DNA of 64,000 nt from UBA11957 sp963603285. Its GTDB lineage: Bacteria; Bacillota; Clostridia; Lachnospirales; Lachnospiraceae. Positions 52,023-61,600 of this stretch are shown here, in pieces (the first letter of the stretch is position 1; each line of letters begins with the position of its first letter). Made by a program: the position numbers and the translations under genes. The notes beneath the pieces are model-generated. The model was not told where the DNA came from and searched no databases. It was given only the letters and a program-made list of their open reading frames with translations. The stretch is taken from positions 1-64,000 of the forward strand of contig CAVCMG010000009.1 of the NCBI GenBank assembly GCA_963603285.1. The letters are read 5' to 3'.

Positions 52023-52661
52023 ATGAAAGATCCTTATGAAGTGCTGGGCGTTCCAAGAACCGCCAGCCAGGAAGAAATAAAAAAGGCATACAGAGAATTA
52101 AGCCGCAAGTATCACCCGGATTCCTATGTGGACAATCCGCTGGCCGATCTTGCGGAGGAAAAGTTTAAAGAGGTGCAGGAAGCCTACAAGCAGATCATGG
52201 ACGGCCAGTCCTCGTACCAGGGCAGCGCCGAATCCTACAGCTACGGGCAGTCCTCTTATCAGGGCTACCAGCAGAGCTATCAGCAAAGCGGTGAGGTCTA
52301 TACGGATGTGCGCAATATGCTCAATGCCCGCCGCTACTACGATGCGCTGAATGTGCTGCGTCCGATGGGGAACCGCACGGCGGAATGGCATTACTGTTAC
52401 GCCGTGGCCAGTCTTGGTATCGGCAACAATGTCGATGCGTATGACCACGCGACACAGGCTGTACAGATGGAGCCCGGCAATATGGAGTACCGCTCCTTCC
52501 AGCGCCATCTGCAGAGCCAGAACAGCCGTTATCAGCAGCGTCCGACCTATCAGAACCGTTCGGGAAACGGCAGCTGCTGCACCGGAGACGCCTGCTGCGA
52601 TCTTTGGATCGCTGACAGTCTCTGTGAATGTATGGGAGGAGACCTTTGTCCATGCATATAA
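52023..52661 (+). CDS. DnaJ-domain protein with Cys-rich tail
   Basis: A 212-residue co-chaperone-like protein: J-domain with the essential HPD motif (residues 1-65, DPYEVLGVPRTASQEEIKKAY through SRKYHPDSYVDNP), a Ser/Tyr/Gln-rich spacer (about residues 66-90), a helical TPR-like part (RYYDALNVLRPMGNRTAEWH) and a Cys-rich end (CCTGDACCDL, CECMGGDLCPC). The tail resembles metal- or redox-binding motifs seen in some Lachnospiraceae J-proteins. It is not a full DnaJ; it likely serves a specialised role with Hsp70. Confidence 0.85.
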   Translation: MKDPYEVLGVPRTASQEEIKKAYRELSRKYHPDSYVDNPLADLAEEKFKEVQEAYKQIMDGQSSYQGSAESYSYGQSSYQGYQQSYQQSGEVYTDVRNMLNARRYYDALNVLRPMGNRTAEWHYCYAVASLGIGNNVDAYDHATQAVQMEPGNMEYRSFQRHLQSQNSRYQQRPTYQNRSGNGSCCTGDACCDLWIADSLCECMGGDLCPCI

Positions 52662-53197
52662 AGACAAAACAGCTGACAGTATCGGCAATGCTTCTGGCAG
52701 TGTCGGTACTGCTTGTCTATATGGGAAATGTGATCGAGAGCAGTACGCTGTTTTTCCTTGCGGCAGCAGCCTTTGGTGCAGGGATCATGCAGCGGGAATA
52801 TGGCTTAAAAAGCGGGCTTATTTTATGGGTGGCCACGGTACTACTGGGGCTGCTTATAGTACCGCAGAAGCTGTATCTTCTTACATATTCTGCGTTCGCT
52901 CTGTATATACTGATTACGGAAGACATCTGGAACCGGCTGTGCCGGATGCAGGAAGAGAAAAAACGAAGACGTACCTTTCTGCTCGTACGGCTGGTGGTTT
53001 TTCTGGTGTTGTATATACCGCTGGTGATCGCACTGCCTCGGCTGATCTTAAATACAGCGCTGACGCAGAAAGCCGGACATCTGCTGTATCCGGTGCTGAT
53101 CGGCTTCGGGCTGTGTTTTCTGGTGCTGTTTGACAGGGCCTACTGTTATTTTCAGGGGACGGTCTGGGAAAAGATACGCCGGGCAATGAAGCTGTAA
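52652..53197 (+). CDS. Hypothetical membrane protein
   Basis: A 181-residue protein with five hydrophobic segments and a C-terminal charged tail; no family was recognised. I start it at the ATG at 52652, with GGGAGGA about 12 bases upstream; an ATG at 52628 sits before that site. It overlaps the end of the DnaJ-like gene by ten bases, so the two are co-transcribed and perhaps jointly used at the membrane. Confidence 0.6.
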   Translation: MHIKTKQLTVSAMLLAVSVLLVYMGNVIESSTLFFLAAAAFGAGIMQREYGLKSGLILWVATVLLGLLIVPQKLYLLTYSAFALYILITEDIWNRLCRMQEEKKRRRTFLLVRLVVFLVLYIPLVIALPRLILNTALTQKAGHLLYPVLIGFGLCFLVLFDRAYCYFQGTVWEKIRRAMKL

Positions 53198-53223
53198 GTG
53201 TGAAAAAGAACGGGGGAAATACG

Positions 53224-54036
53224 ATGTGGCTTAGCCGGTATTTTATTATTTTTGTATTATACAGTGTGCTGGGATGGGTTTACGAGTCCACCTTTTGCAC
53301 GATCAAAGCAGGAGCATGGAAAAACAGAGGCTTTCTTTACGGTCCGGTAGTACCGATCTACGGCGTTGGCGCCGCGGGCATTTCCATGGTGTATGATGCG
53401 ATGCAGCTGTACATGCATATTACGCTGACCTGGTGGCCGGTATTTCTGATCGGCTATCTGGGCAGTATCGTGCTGGAGTTTGGTACTTCCTGGATTCTGG
53501 AAAAGCTGTTCCATGCGGTATGGTGGGACTACAGTGATATGCCGTTTAATATTCAGGGAAGAGTCTGTCTACCCTGCTCTCTGGGCTTTGGCTTTGCGGG
53601 CCTTCTGGTGATCTATGGTCTGTATCCGGTGATGAACCGTGTGGTGACGCCGGATGTGTCGATATGGAAGGAACTGGGATCCCTGCTTTTAATGGCGCTG
53701 ATCGCTGCGGATACGGCGCTGACGGTATCTGCCCTGACCGGACTGGCCAAGAGTGTGGTGGAAGCAGAAGAGAGCTTAAACCGCCAGATGGAGGTGCTGG
53801 TATCTACGGTTAAGGAAAAAGGCGCTGAGCTGGAGGAAACTGTGTCTGCAAGCAAAGATAAGCTGATGAACCAGCACGTAGAAAATGCGGTGCGCCAGAT
53901 GGGCAGTCTGCAAAAGAGTGCCCTGCGCCGTGTCAAAGGCTTCAAGCCGCCGGTTGGCCGTACCGACCGGCAGAAGGAGTATCTGCAGATGGTCATGGGT
54001 TCGATCCGGGCACTGCGGGATAAGACGAAGAAGTAA
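53224..54036 (+). CDS. Putative ABC transporter permease (CmpB-like, PF06541)
   Basis: The 270-residue protein has five or six membrane segments in the first 190 residues (FIIFVLYSVLGWVYES, WPVFLIGYLGSIVLEFGTSW) and a cytoplasmic coiled tail (SLNRQMEVLVSTVKEKGAELEE). The start LSRYFIIFVLYSVLGWVYEST with GFLYGPVVPIYGVGA is diagnostic for the CmpB-type family. No ATPase is nearby, and despite the name transport has not been shown for most members. The start ATG has a GGGGGAA site. Confidence 0.8.
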   Translation: MWLSRYFIIFVLYSVLGWVYESTFCTIKAGAWKNRGFLYGPVVPIYGVGAAGISMVYDAMQLYMHITLTWWPVFLIGYLGSIVLEFGTSWILEKLFHAVWWDYSDMPFNIQGRVCLPCSLGFGFAGLLVIYGLYPVMNRVVTPDVSIWKELGSLLLMALIAADTALTVSALTGLAKSVVEAEESLNRQMEVLVSTVKEKGAELEETVSASKDKLMNQHVENAVRQMGSLQKSALRRVKGFKPPVGRTDRQKEYLQMVMGSIRALRDKTKK

Positions 54037-54064
54037 AGCATATTACATAGAGGAAAGGCAAAGC

Positions 54065-54083
54065 AGATCCGGAGGATCTTTTT
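54065..54083 (+). terminator. Short terminator of the permease gene
   Basis: AGATCC pairs with GGATCT (loop GGA), followed by five T. Confidence 0.7.
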
Positions 54084-54095
54084 GTTACAGATAAA

Positions 54096-54137
54096 ATAAG
54101 ACCACGACATTTTTGCGAAAAGATGTCGTGGTCTTAT
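54096..54137. terminator. Bidirectional terminator
   Basis: A perfect 15-bp stem (54096-54110 with 54123-54137) with a 12-nt loop between convergent genes. Loop and flanks carry T-runs on both strands. Confidence 0.75.
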
Positions 54138-54184
54138 GCGTTGTATGGTTTTATACGATATATGTACTGCTGTCAGACAGCCGT

Positions 54185-55237
54185 TTACTGCTGAGATTTT
54201 CTGTTGCGGACAACGGTAACGATGATCAGCGCCAGAAGGATTAGTAAAACGATGATGGCGATCAGCACAGGCAGCCGGTTCGGGGCAGAAACGGACGCTG
54301 TTGTGGAAACACTGGACGTCGCGGTACGGTTATCCGAGCTGAAGACGGCAGCCGTCCGGGCAAAGCTTTGGGAGATGACCTCCTCTGCTGAAAGAGAACT
54401 GTCGGCGTATGCGTTGTCGTAATTGTCCCAGAACTGATCCATGAGATCGCTGTCGATCACATTGGCGGCATTGCTGCCGAGCAGATAGTAGGCATCCCAG
54501 TTCTCGTCGCCATTGCTGTCATAGCTGTTGTGGATCAGCAGAAGGAAATGGCCCTCATCGGTAAATTTCTCTTCGTAGACCTGCTGGGCATAGCTGTCGT
54601 TTAAGGTCGCTTCCTCTGTAATATAAACATAGGGCTGCACGCCGGTGGTGGCATAAAAGGATTTCAGGCCACTTAAAAGCTTTGTGCGGCTCTCGATCAG
54701 CGACTGTTCATCGGTATAATAGTCCGTCTCGGTACACAGACTGTCGGAGAGTGGTTCGCGCTGCTTTGTAGCCGTCTGCGTGGACTGTACCGGCTGTTCT
54801 GCCGGTGTATCGTAGCCGTCGTAATTCTGCCGCATGGTGGAAAATGCCATGACGATGATCACCAGAACGATGATAAAAGCAAGGATCGAGCCGAGGCAGC
54901 TGCCTCTTCTTCTGGGTGGTCTGGGACCGCCGAACCAGAAGCCGCGGTGCGGTCTGTGCGGGGGTGGCGGAGGTGGCATAAAGCCTCCCGGGCCGCCGGG
55001 GCCTCCAAATCCGCCGGGGCGTGGCCCTCTGAAGCCACCGCCAGGGCGCGGACCGCCACTGGGTCTTGGACCACCGCCGGATGGGCGTGAACCGCCACTG
55101 GGTCTGGAACCGCCAAAACTGCCGCCGCCGGACGGGCGGGATCCACCAAAGCTGCCACCGCCCGGGGGGCCGGAAGAGTGTCCACCGCCGACTCTGGCGC
55201 CGCCGGAATGTGAGCCTCCTGCTCTTGCCATATGCAT
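54185..55237 (-). CDS. Gly/Pro-rich membrane protein, TPM-like
   Basis: A 350-residue protein with an unusual N-terminal low-complexity region (residues about 5-112) of Gly, Ser, Pro and Arg (repeats such as GGSRPSGGG), a membrane helix (about residues 118-138, ILAFIIVLVIIVMAF), a soluble region (about 160-300) that resembles a TPM/YgcG domain in its YYTDEQSLIESRTKLLSGLKSF and HFLLLIHNSYDSNGDENWDA segments, and a second helix (LPVLIAIIVLLILLALIIVTVV) before a short basic tail. The family is tentative. The Gly/Pro/Arg stretch would project on the cytoplasmic or external side; orientation is uncertain. Confidence 0.65.
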   Translation of the reverse strand: MHMARAGGSHSGGARVGGGHSSGPPGGGSFGGSRPSGGGSFGGSRPSGGSRPSGGGPRPSGGPRPGGGFRGPRPGGFGGPGGPGGFMPPPPPPHRPHRGFWFGGPRPPRRRGSCLGSILAFIIVLVIIVMAFSTMRQNYDGYDTPAEQPVQSTQTATKQREPLSDSLCTETDYYTDEQSLIESRTKLLSGLKSFYATTGVQPYVYITEEATLNDSYAQQVYEEKFTDEGHFLLLIHNSYDSNGDENWDAYYLLGSNAANVIDSDLMDQFWDNYDNAYADSSLSAEEVISQSFARTAAVFSSDNRTATSSVSTTASVSAPNRLPVLIAIIVLLILLALIIVTVVRNRKSQQ

Positions 55238-55449
55238 ACCTCCTGTATGTCACCGCCCGTGCTTATTCTTCTGAAAAAGCAAAAGGCCGGTCTGTTTTAG
55301 TTGAAATCCATTATACTATAGGCCGGGGAAAATGGAAAGCAAAAACCCTGCAGAAAACGGTCGCAAACAAGAACGGACCGGTAAGGGCCAGTTTATCTGG
55401 AAAGCGTATATAAAGGCGTGGGAAAGCACCTGCCCGCTGGTTCATAGCG

Positions 55450-55478
55450 TTGCAATTTATCAGGGAATGCACTATAAT
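55450..55478 (+). promoter_or_regulatory. Sigma-A promoter of the G3E GTPase operon
   Basis: TTGCAA (55450-55455), 17-bp spacer, TATAAT (55473-55478), 73 bases before the start codon. No obvious Zur-type palindrome was identified around it. Confidence 0.75.
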
Positions 55479-55550
55479 ATACTGTCAGGACTGCGATTGT
55501 GCGTCCTGTTACAGAACAACAGTCAAAACATAACAATGGAGGTGTGTTAT

Positions 55551-56786
55551 ATGACAAAGATAGATATTATTTCCGGTTTTCTTGGAGCCGGTAAGACCAC
55601 GTTGATTAAGAAGCTGTTAAAGGGTGCTTATCAGGGCGAGCAGGTCGTTCTGATCGAGAACGAGTTCGGTGAGATCGGTATTGACGGCGGCTTTTTAAAG
55701 GATGCCGGTATCGAGATCCGCGAGATGAATTCCGGCTGCATCTGCTGTTCCCTGGTCGGCGACTTTGATACAGCCCTTGTGGAGGTTGTTGAGAAATACC
55801 ATCCGGACCGTATCATCATCGAGCCGTCCGGCGTTGGCAAGCTGTCCGATGTGATCAAGGCCGTAGAAGGCGTAAAGGATAAATGCGAGATCGAGCTCAA
55901 CAGCTATACGACCGTAGCCGACGTCAAGAAATGCAAGATGTATCTGCGCAACTTCGGAGAATTTTTCTCGAACCAGATCCAGTATGCCGGAACGATCGTG
56001 TTAAGCCGTACCGATCTGGCAGATGAGAAGAAAGTAGCCGAGTCTGTGGAGCTGATCCGTGGCTTAAACGACAAGGCAAACATCATCACCACACCGGTAG
56101 AGCAGCTGGAGTCTGCCCAGGTTAAGGCTGTTATGGAGAATGAGAAGGCCGATCTGGCCAAAGAGCTTCTGGAAGAGGAGCATGAGCATCATCACCATCA
56201 CGATCACGACGATGAGTGTGGCTGTCACGATCATAAGCATCATCATCACGACCACGATGAGGAGTGCCATGACCACGAGCATCACCATCACGACCATGAC
56301 GATGAGTGCGGCTGCCACGATCACGAGCATCACCATCACGACCACGATGAGGAATGCCATGACCACGAGCATCACCATCACGACCATGACGACGAGTGCG
56401 GCTGCCATGATCACGAGCATCATCATGACCATGAGCATCATCACGAGCATGATGAAAACTGTACCTGCGGCTGCCACGATCATGACCATCATCATCACCA
56501 CCATGCAGACGAGGTATTTACAAGCTGGGGCAAAGAGACCGCCAGAAAGTACAGCCGTGAGGAGCTGGAGCATATTCTGGCCGAGCTGTCCAAAGACGGT
56601 GACGAATACGGTATTGTTCTTCGTGCCAAAGGTATGCTGCCGGATGCAGAGGGAACATGGCATTACTTTGATATGGTTCCGGAAGAGAGTGAGATCCGTA
56701 CAGGTGCTCCGGAATTTACCGGCCGTATCTGCGTCATCGGTTCCAAACTGAAAGAAGACAAGCTGGCTGAGCTGTTCGGCTTATAA
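55551..56786 (+). CDS. CobW/G3E GTPase with His-rich metal-binding insert
   Basis: The 411-residue protein has Walker A GFLGAGKT (9-16), the metal motif GCICC (Cys63, Cys65, Cys66), EPSG and a G4-like SRTD. A long insert at about residues 207-321 consists of repeated His, Asp and Cys units (HHHHDHDDECGCHDHEH alternating with DEECHDHEH). A CobW C-terminal domain follows (YGIVLRAKGMLPDAEGTWHYF). Such G3E proteins deliver zinc, nickel or cobalt to client enzymes; the insert implies high-capacity metal storage or buffering. I start it at 55551 (GGAGGTG upstream). A second G3E-like gene follows. Confidence 0.9.
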   Translation: MTKIDIISGFLGAGKTTLIKKLLKGAYQGEQVVLIENEFGEIGIDGGFLKDAGIEIREMNSGCICCSLVGDFDTALVEVVEKYHPDRIIIEPSGVGKLSDVIKAVEGVKDKCEIELNSYTTVADVKKCKMYLRNFGEFFSNQIQYAGTIVLSRTDLADEKKVAESVELIRGLNDKANIITTPVEQLESAQVKAVMENEKADLAKELLEEEHEHHHHHDHDDECGCHDHKHHHHDHDEECHDHEHHHHDHDDECGCHDHEHHHHDHDEECHDHEHHHHDHDDECGCHDHEHHHDHEHHHEHDENCTCGCHDHDHHHHHHADEVFTSWGKETARKYSREELEHILAELSKDGDEYGIVLRAKGMLPDAEGTWHYFDMVPEESEIRTGAPEFTGRICVIGSKLKEDKLAELFGL

Positions 56787-56813
56787 GGCATGAAAATAAC
56801 AGGAGAATAATAT

Positions 56814-57773
56814 ATGATAGAAATGGATGTCAGAGTCGCCATTTATCTGGTGACCGGATTCCTCGAGAGTGGCAAGTCCACGTTTCTCGATTTTACCCTG
56901 CGGCAGGATTACTTCCAGATCGAAGAGCCGTCTCTTTTAGTGCTCTGCGAAGAGGGAGAGGTAGAATTTGACGCTGATGAGCTGCAAAAGAAATACAATA
57001 CCTATGTGGAAATTATCGAAAAGCCGGAGGATTTTACCAAAGAAAAGCTGGCTTCCTTTGAAGCCAAATACCACCCGGACCGTGTGATGTTAGAGTACAA
57101 TCCGCTGTGGTCCGTAGCCAAACTGGAACAGATGGAGCTGCCGGAGGGCTGGGGCATTATCCAGCATATCGTTACGGTGGATGCCAGCACCTTCCAGGTT
57201 TACATGAACAACATGAAGTCCCTGTTTGTGGAGATGATCCGCAACGCAGAGCTGATCATCTTTAATCGTGCGGATGTATCCCAGCCGCTGGCCAATTTCC
57301 GCCGCAGCGTAAAGATCGTCAACCCGTCTGCACAGATTATTTTTGAGAACAGTGAGGGCGAGATCAACGATATTTTCGATGGCAATATGCCCTACGATCT
57401 GGATGCAGATGTTGTGGAGATCGAGGATGAGGACTACGGTATTTTCTATGTGGATGTGATGGAGCATCCGGAAAAATACGAGGGAAAGACCATGCACTTT
57501 AAAGGTATGACCTTAAAGAGCCGTGAACTGTCCTCCGGGTATTTTGTACCGGGCCGTATGGCCATGACCTGCTGTGCGGATGATACCTCCTTTATCGGCT
57601 ATATCTGCAAATCTCCGTACGCCAAAAAGATGAAGCTGGGCGAATGGGTCGAGGTCACAGCAACCATGAAGATGGAATACCAGAAAGCCTACCATGACAT
57701 CGGACCGGTCTTTTATGCCACCGAGGTCAAGCCTGCAGAAAAACCGGCGCAGGAGCTGGTCTACTTCTCATAA
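56814..57773 (+). CDS. G3E GTPase-like protein with DUF1980/TIGR03943-type C-terminus
   Basis: A 319-residue protein. The N-terminal half is a CobW-like GTPase: Walker A GFLESGKST (15-23) and a degenerate G4 NRAD. The GCxCC metal motif of the upstream paralogue is missing. The C-terminal part (about residues 200-319, EHPEKYEGKTMHFKGMTLKSRE, YFVPGRMAMTCCADD) resembles the DUF1980/YcgQ domain that pairs with YcgR permeases. It follows the first G3E gene closely and shares its operon, so the two may form a metal-delivery pair. The permease partner is not in this window. Confidence 0.8.
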   Translation: MIEMDVRVAIYLVTGFLESGKSTFLDFTLRQDYFQIEEPSLLVLCEEGEVEFDADELQKKYNTYVEIIEKPEDFTKEKLASFEAKYHPDRVMLEYNPLWSVAKLEQMELPEGWGIIQHIVTVDASTFQVYMNNMKSLFVEMIRNAELIIFNRADVSQPLANFRRSVKIVNPSAQIIFENSEGEINDIFDGNMPYDLDADVVEIEDEDYGIFYVDVMEHPEKYEGKTMHFKGMTLKSRELSSGYFVPGRMAMTCCADDTSFIGYICKSPYAKKMKLGEWVEVTATMKMEYQKAYHDIGPVFYATEVKPAEKPAQELVYFS

Positions 57774-57791
57774 AAGGATAAGGAGCAAGCC

Positions 57792-58370
57792 ATGTATCTG
57801 ATCGTAGGCCTGGGCAATCCGGGCATGAAATATGACGCGACCAAGCACAATATGGGCTTTAAGGTCATTGATACGCTGGTGGAGGAATATAACGTGCCCT
57901 CCGCCGGTATCTCATTAAAGGGGATGTACGGTAAGGGGATGATCGGTTCTGAAAAAGTGATTCTGGTTAAACCCATGACGTACATGAACAACAGTGGCGA
58001 GTGTGTCCGGGCATTCGTCGATTATTACAAGGTTGATCCGGAAGAGGATGTGATCATTGTCTATGACGACATCACTCTCGAACCCGGTAGTATCCGTGTC
58101 CGTAAAAAGGGCAGTGCCGGGGGGCATAACGGGATCAAGAGTATTATTGCGCATCTGGGCACGGAGAAGTTTAAGAGAATCCGTGTCGGTGTCGGGGAGA
58201 AACCGGCGAACTGGGATCTGGCAGACTTCGTACTCGCTCCGTTTAAGGGGGAGGACAAGGAGGCTGCGCAGGAGGGGATTGAGCTGGCAGCGAAGGCTGT
58301 GAGAGTTATTCTCGAAGAGGGTGCGGATGCCGCCATGAATCAGTTTAACAAGAAAGCAACGAAAAAATAG
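57792..58370 (+). CDS. pth: Peptidyl-tRNA hydrolase
   Basis: Pth releases tRNA from stalled peptidyl-tRNA. The 192-residue protein starts MYLIVGLGNPGMKYDATKHNMGF, with the catalytic His in TKHNMGF, then KPMTYMNNSGECV, YDDITLEPGSIRVRKKGSAGGHNGIKSI and the GVGEKP segment. It starts 18 bases after the second G3E gene, with AAGGAG upstream, so it may be co-transcribed with it. mfd follows after a palindromic gap, the usual pth-mfd order. Confidence 0.96.
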   Translation: MYLIVGLGNPGMKYDATKHNMGFKVIDTLVEEYNVPSAGISLKGMYGKGMIGSEKVILVKPMTYMNNSGECVRAFVDYYKVDPEEDVIIVYDDITLEPGSIRVRKKGSAGGHNGIKSIIAHLGTEKFKRIRVGVGEKPANWDLADFVLAPFKGEDKEAAQEGIELAAKAVRVILEEGADAAMNQFNKKATKK

Positions 58371-58383
58371 TGTGTTGAGGGAC

Positions 58384-58530
58384 GGACTGCCATCCGCGAT
58401 GTCCCCTGGATACATATATAAATCTCTGCGCTCCGCCTGCGCCGGTCCGAGCCTAAGGTCTCGGACTCTTGCTCGGGAAAGTCGCTTGTGATTTATATAT
58501 GTATCCAGGGGACATCGCGGATGACAGTCC
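58384..58530. repeat. 147-bp palindrome between pth and mfd
   Basis: Arms 58384-58424 and 58490-58530 pair over 41 positions with one mismatch. The 65-nt centre has an internal stem GTCCGAG with CTCGGAC (58445-58451, 58460-58466). There is no open frame inside. It resembles a mobile palindromic repeat or a very long intercistronic RNA hairpin rather than a terminator, since no T-run follows. Confidence 0.85.
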
Positions 58531-58632
58531 TGTCTTTCGGAGACGGAACCGGTGTAATACGGGTAGTTTTTGGCTGTAGATGACAGTCGTGGCAGCTTGT
58601 TCTTTTACTATCATGCAACAGGAGAGAGTAGT

Positions 58633-61600
58633 ATGCATACATTTTTATATCCTTTGACGAATCTTGCTGAGTATGAGGAGATTCGTGAAAAACTGAATAA
58701 AAAAGATGCCGCAGGCATCTTACAGCTCTCCGGGTGTGTGGAGTCGCAGAAGGCGCAGCTGGCGTATGGGTTGTCGGATCTGGCACATATGAAGCTGATC
58801 GTGGCGGAGAATGATCTGAAGGCGCGGCAGTTTTATGAGGACTACAGTTTTTATGATAAAGATGTTTTACTGTATCCTTCACGGGATCTGATCTTTTATC
58901 AGGCGGATGTCCATGGGAATCTGACGACGAGGCAGCGGATGCAGGTGCTGCGGGGGCTGATCGAGCGGCAGGATGTTACGGTGGTGACGAGTATTACGGC
59001 CTGTATGGAGAAGCTGGTGCCGCTGGAGACGATTGCGGATGCGGTGGTGACGATTGATTTTGAGCACGAGGTGGATCCGGATCGTTTGAAAGAGCAGCTG
59101 GTATGGGCCGGGTATGAGCGGACGACCCGGGTGGAGATGCCGGGACAATTCAGTGTGCGGGGCGGGATCATTGATATCTTTGCGATCACCGAGGATATGC
59201 CATGGCGTGTGGAGCTGTTTGATACGGAGGTGGATTCGATCCGCACCTTTGATGTGGAGAGCCAGCGGTCGGTGGAAAATCTCAAGGAGATCGTGGTCTA
59301 TCCGGCGCAGGAGATGATCCTGGAAGAAGGTCTGGCAAAAAAGGGAGCGGCAAAGATCCGTAAGGAGCTGGAAAAAAATGTGACAACCTTCCGCGAGGCG
59401 TTTAAGACCGAGGAGGGTGCGCGGCTGAAAAACACGATCGAGGAGACGCTGGACCGGCTGGAACAGTTCACAGATCTGTCGGGACTGGAATCGCTGCTGC
59501 TGTATTTTTATCCAAAAGCAGGAGATTTTCTCTCGTATTTTACAAAAGATGCGCTGGTAATTCTTGATGAGCCAAATCGTCTGCTCGAATGTGCCAACGC
59601 TACGGAAAAGGAATTTACTGAAAGTATGGCGCATCGTCTGGAGAGCGGCTATATCCTGCCGGGACAAATGGCGGTTTTAACCGGAGCAAAGCAGATCCAG
59701 CAGCGGCTGGGCAAGTGCAGGGCGCTGTCCTTGTCGGCGATGGAACCGGTGGGCGGTGAATGGCATTTTACAGAAGGGTACCGGCTGAATGTGCAGTCGG
59801 TCAGTCCGTACAACAACAGCTTTGAGATGCTGGTAAAGGATCTGAAGCGCTACAAAAAGAACGGCTACAGTACCGTCCTTGTCTGTGCCTCCCGTACCAG
59901 AGCGATGCGCCTGGCGGAGGATCTCAGGGATGAGGAGCTGAACAGCTTTTATACCGAGGATATGCAAAGGCAGGTGGCTCCCGGAGAGCTTTTGGTCTGC
60001 CCGGGCCATGCCCACCGGGGCTTTGCGTATCCGTTTCTGAAATTTATCGTGATCACGGACACCGATATCTTTGGGCGTGAAAAGAAGAAAAAGCGGAAAA
60101 AACAGGAATATTCCGGTCAGAAGATCCAGAATTTTTCCGAGCTGCATGTGGGCGATTACGTCGTACATGAGAATCACGGCCTTGGCGTATACCGCGGTAT
60201 CGAGAAAATCACTCACGGCCGTATTATCAAGGACTATATCAAGATCGAATACGCCGGAAAGTCCAATCTGTACATTCTGGCAACCCAGCTGGATTCACTG
60301 CAGAAGTATGCCGGTGCGGATGCCAAAAAGCCGGCGTTAAATAAGCTTGGCGGGCAGGAATGGAACCGTACCAAGACCCGTGTCCGTGGAGCCGTCAAAA
60401 ATATTGCGAAGGAGCTGGTATCTTTATATGCCGCCCGGCAGGAGGCCGACGGTTACGCTTACGGGCCGGATACCGTATGGCAGCGGGAGTTTGAGGAGAT
60501 GTTCCCCTTTGAGGAGACCGAGGATCAGCTGCAGGCGATCGAGGATACGAAGCGGGATATGGAGAGTACCAAGATCATGGACCGCCTGATCTGCGGCGAT
60601 GTCGGATACGGAAAGACAGAGATTGCGATCCGTGCGGCATTTAAGGCTGTACAGGAAAACCGGCAGGTGGTCTATCTGGTGCCGACGACGATCCTGGCGC
60701 AGCAGCATTACAATACCTTTTTGCAGCGCATGAAGGATTTCCCGGTGCGCGTCGATCTGCTCTGCCGCTTCCGTTCGCCTGCGGAACAGAAAAAGACGAT
60801 CGAGGATTTGAAAAAGGGTCTTGTGGACATTGTGATCGGTACGCACCGCGTGTTGTCCAATGACGTAAAATTTAAAAATCTGGGTCTTCTGATCATCGAT
60901 GAGGAGCAGCGCTTTGGCGTTACTCATAAGGAAAAGATCAAGCAGATGAAGAAAAATCTGGACGTCCTGACACTGACGGCGACGCCGATCCCCCGGACGC
61001 TGCATATGAGCCTTGTGGGTATCCGGGATATGAGCGTGCTCGAGGAGCCACCGATGGATCGTGTGCCGATCCAGACCTATGTTATGGAGTATTCGCAGGA
61101 AATGGTGCGCGAGGCGATCATGCGCGAGATGGCCCGGGGAGGCCAGGTCTACTATGTCTATAACCGTGTTAAGGATATCGCCGATATGGCGCTGTCGATC
61201 CAGAAGCTTGTGCCGGATGCCAATGTGGCGTTTGCTCATGGACAGATGTCCGAGCGGGAGCTGGAAAAGATCATGTACGCCTTTATCAGCGGGGATGTGG
61301 ACGTTCTGGTATCCACCACGATCATTGAAACGGGACTGGATATTTCCAATGTCAATACGATCATCATCCACGATTCCGACAATATGGGTCTGTCCCAGCT
61401 GTATCAGCTGCGTGGCCGTGTCGGTCGTTCCAACCGGACGGCGTACGCCTTTCTGATGTACCGCCGCAACAAGGTTTTAAAGGAGGTAGCGGAAAAGCGT
61501 CTCCATGCGATCCGGGAATTTACCGATCTTGGCAGTGGCTTCAAGATCGCCATGCGGGATCTGGAGATCCGCGGCGCCGGAAACCTGCTGGGAGCGGAGC

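Noticed and set aside
56064..56751. Alternative frames over the His-rich repeat, and a repeat array resembling CRISPR
   Set aside because: The periodicity is coding repetition of His, Asp and Cys codons. There are no spacers, and the alternative frames are low-complexity by-products.
58570..58632. Longer start for Mfd
   Set aside because: The added codons have no ribosome site and follow the palindrome; ATG 58633 has CAGGAGAG and matches the usual Mfd start.
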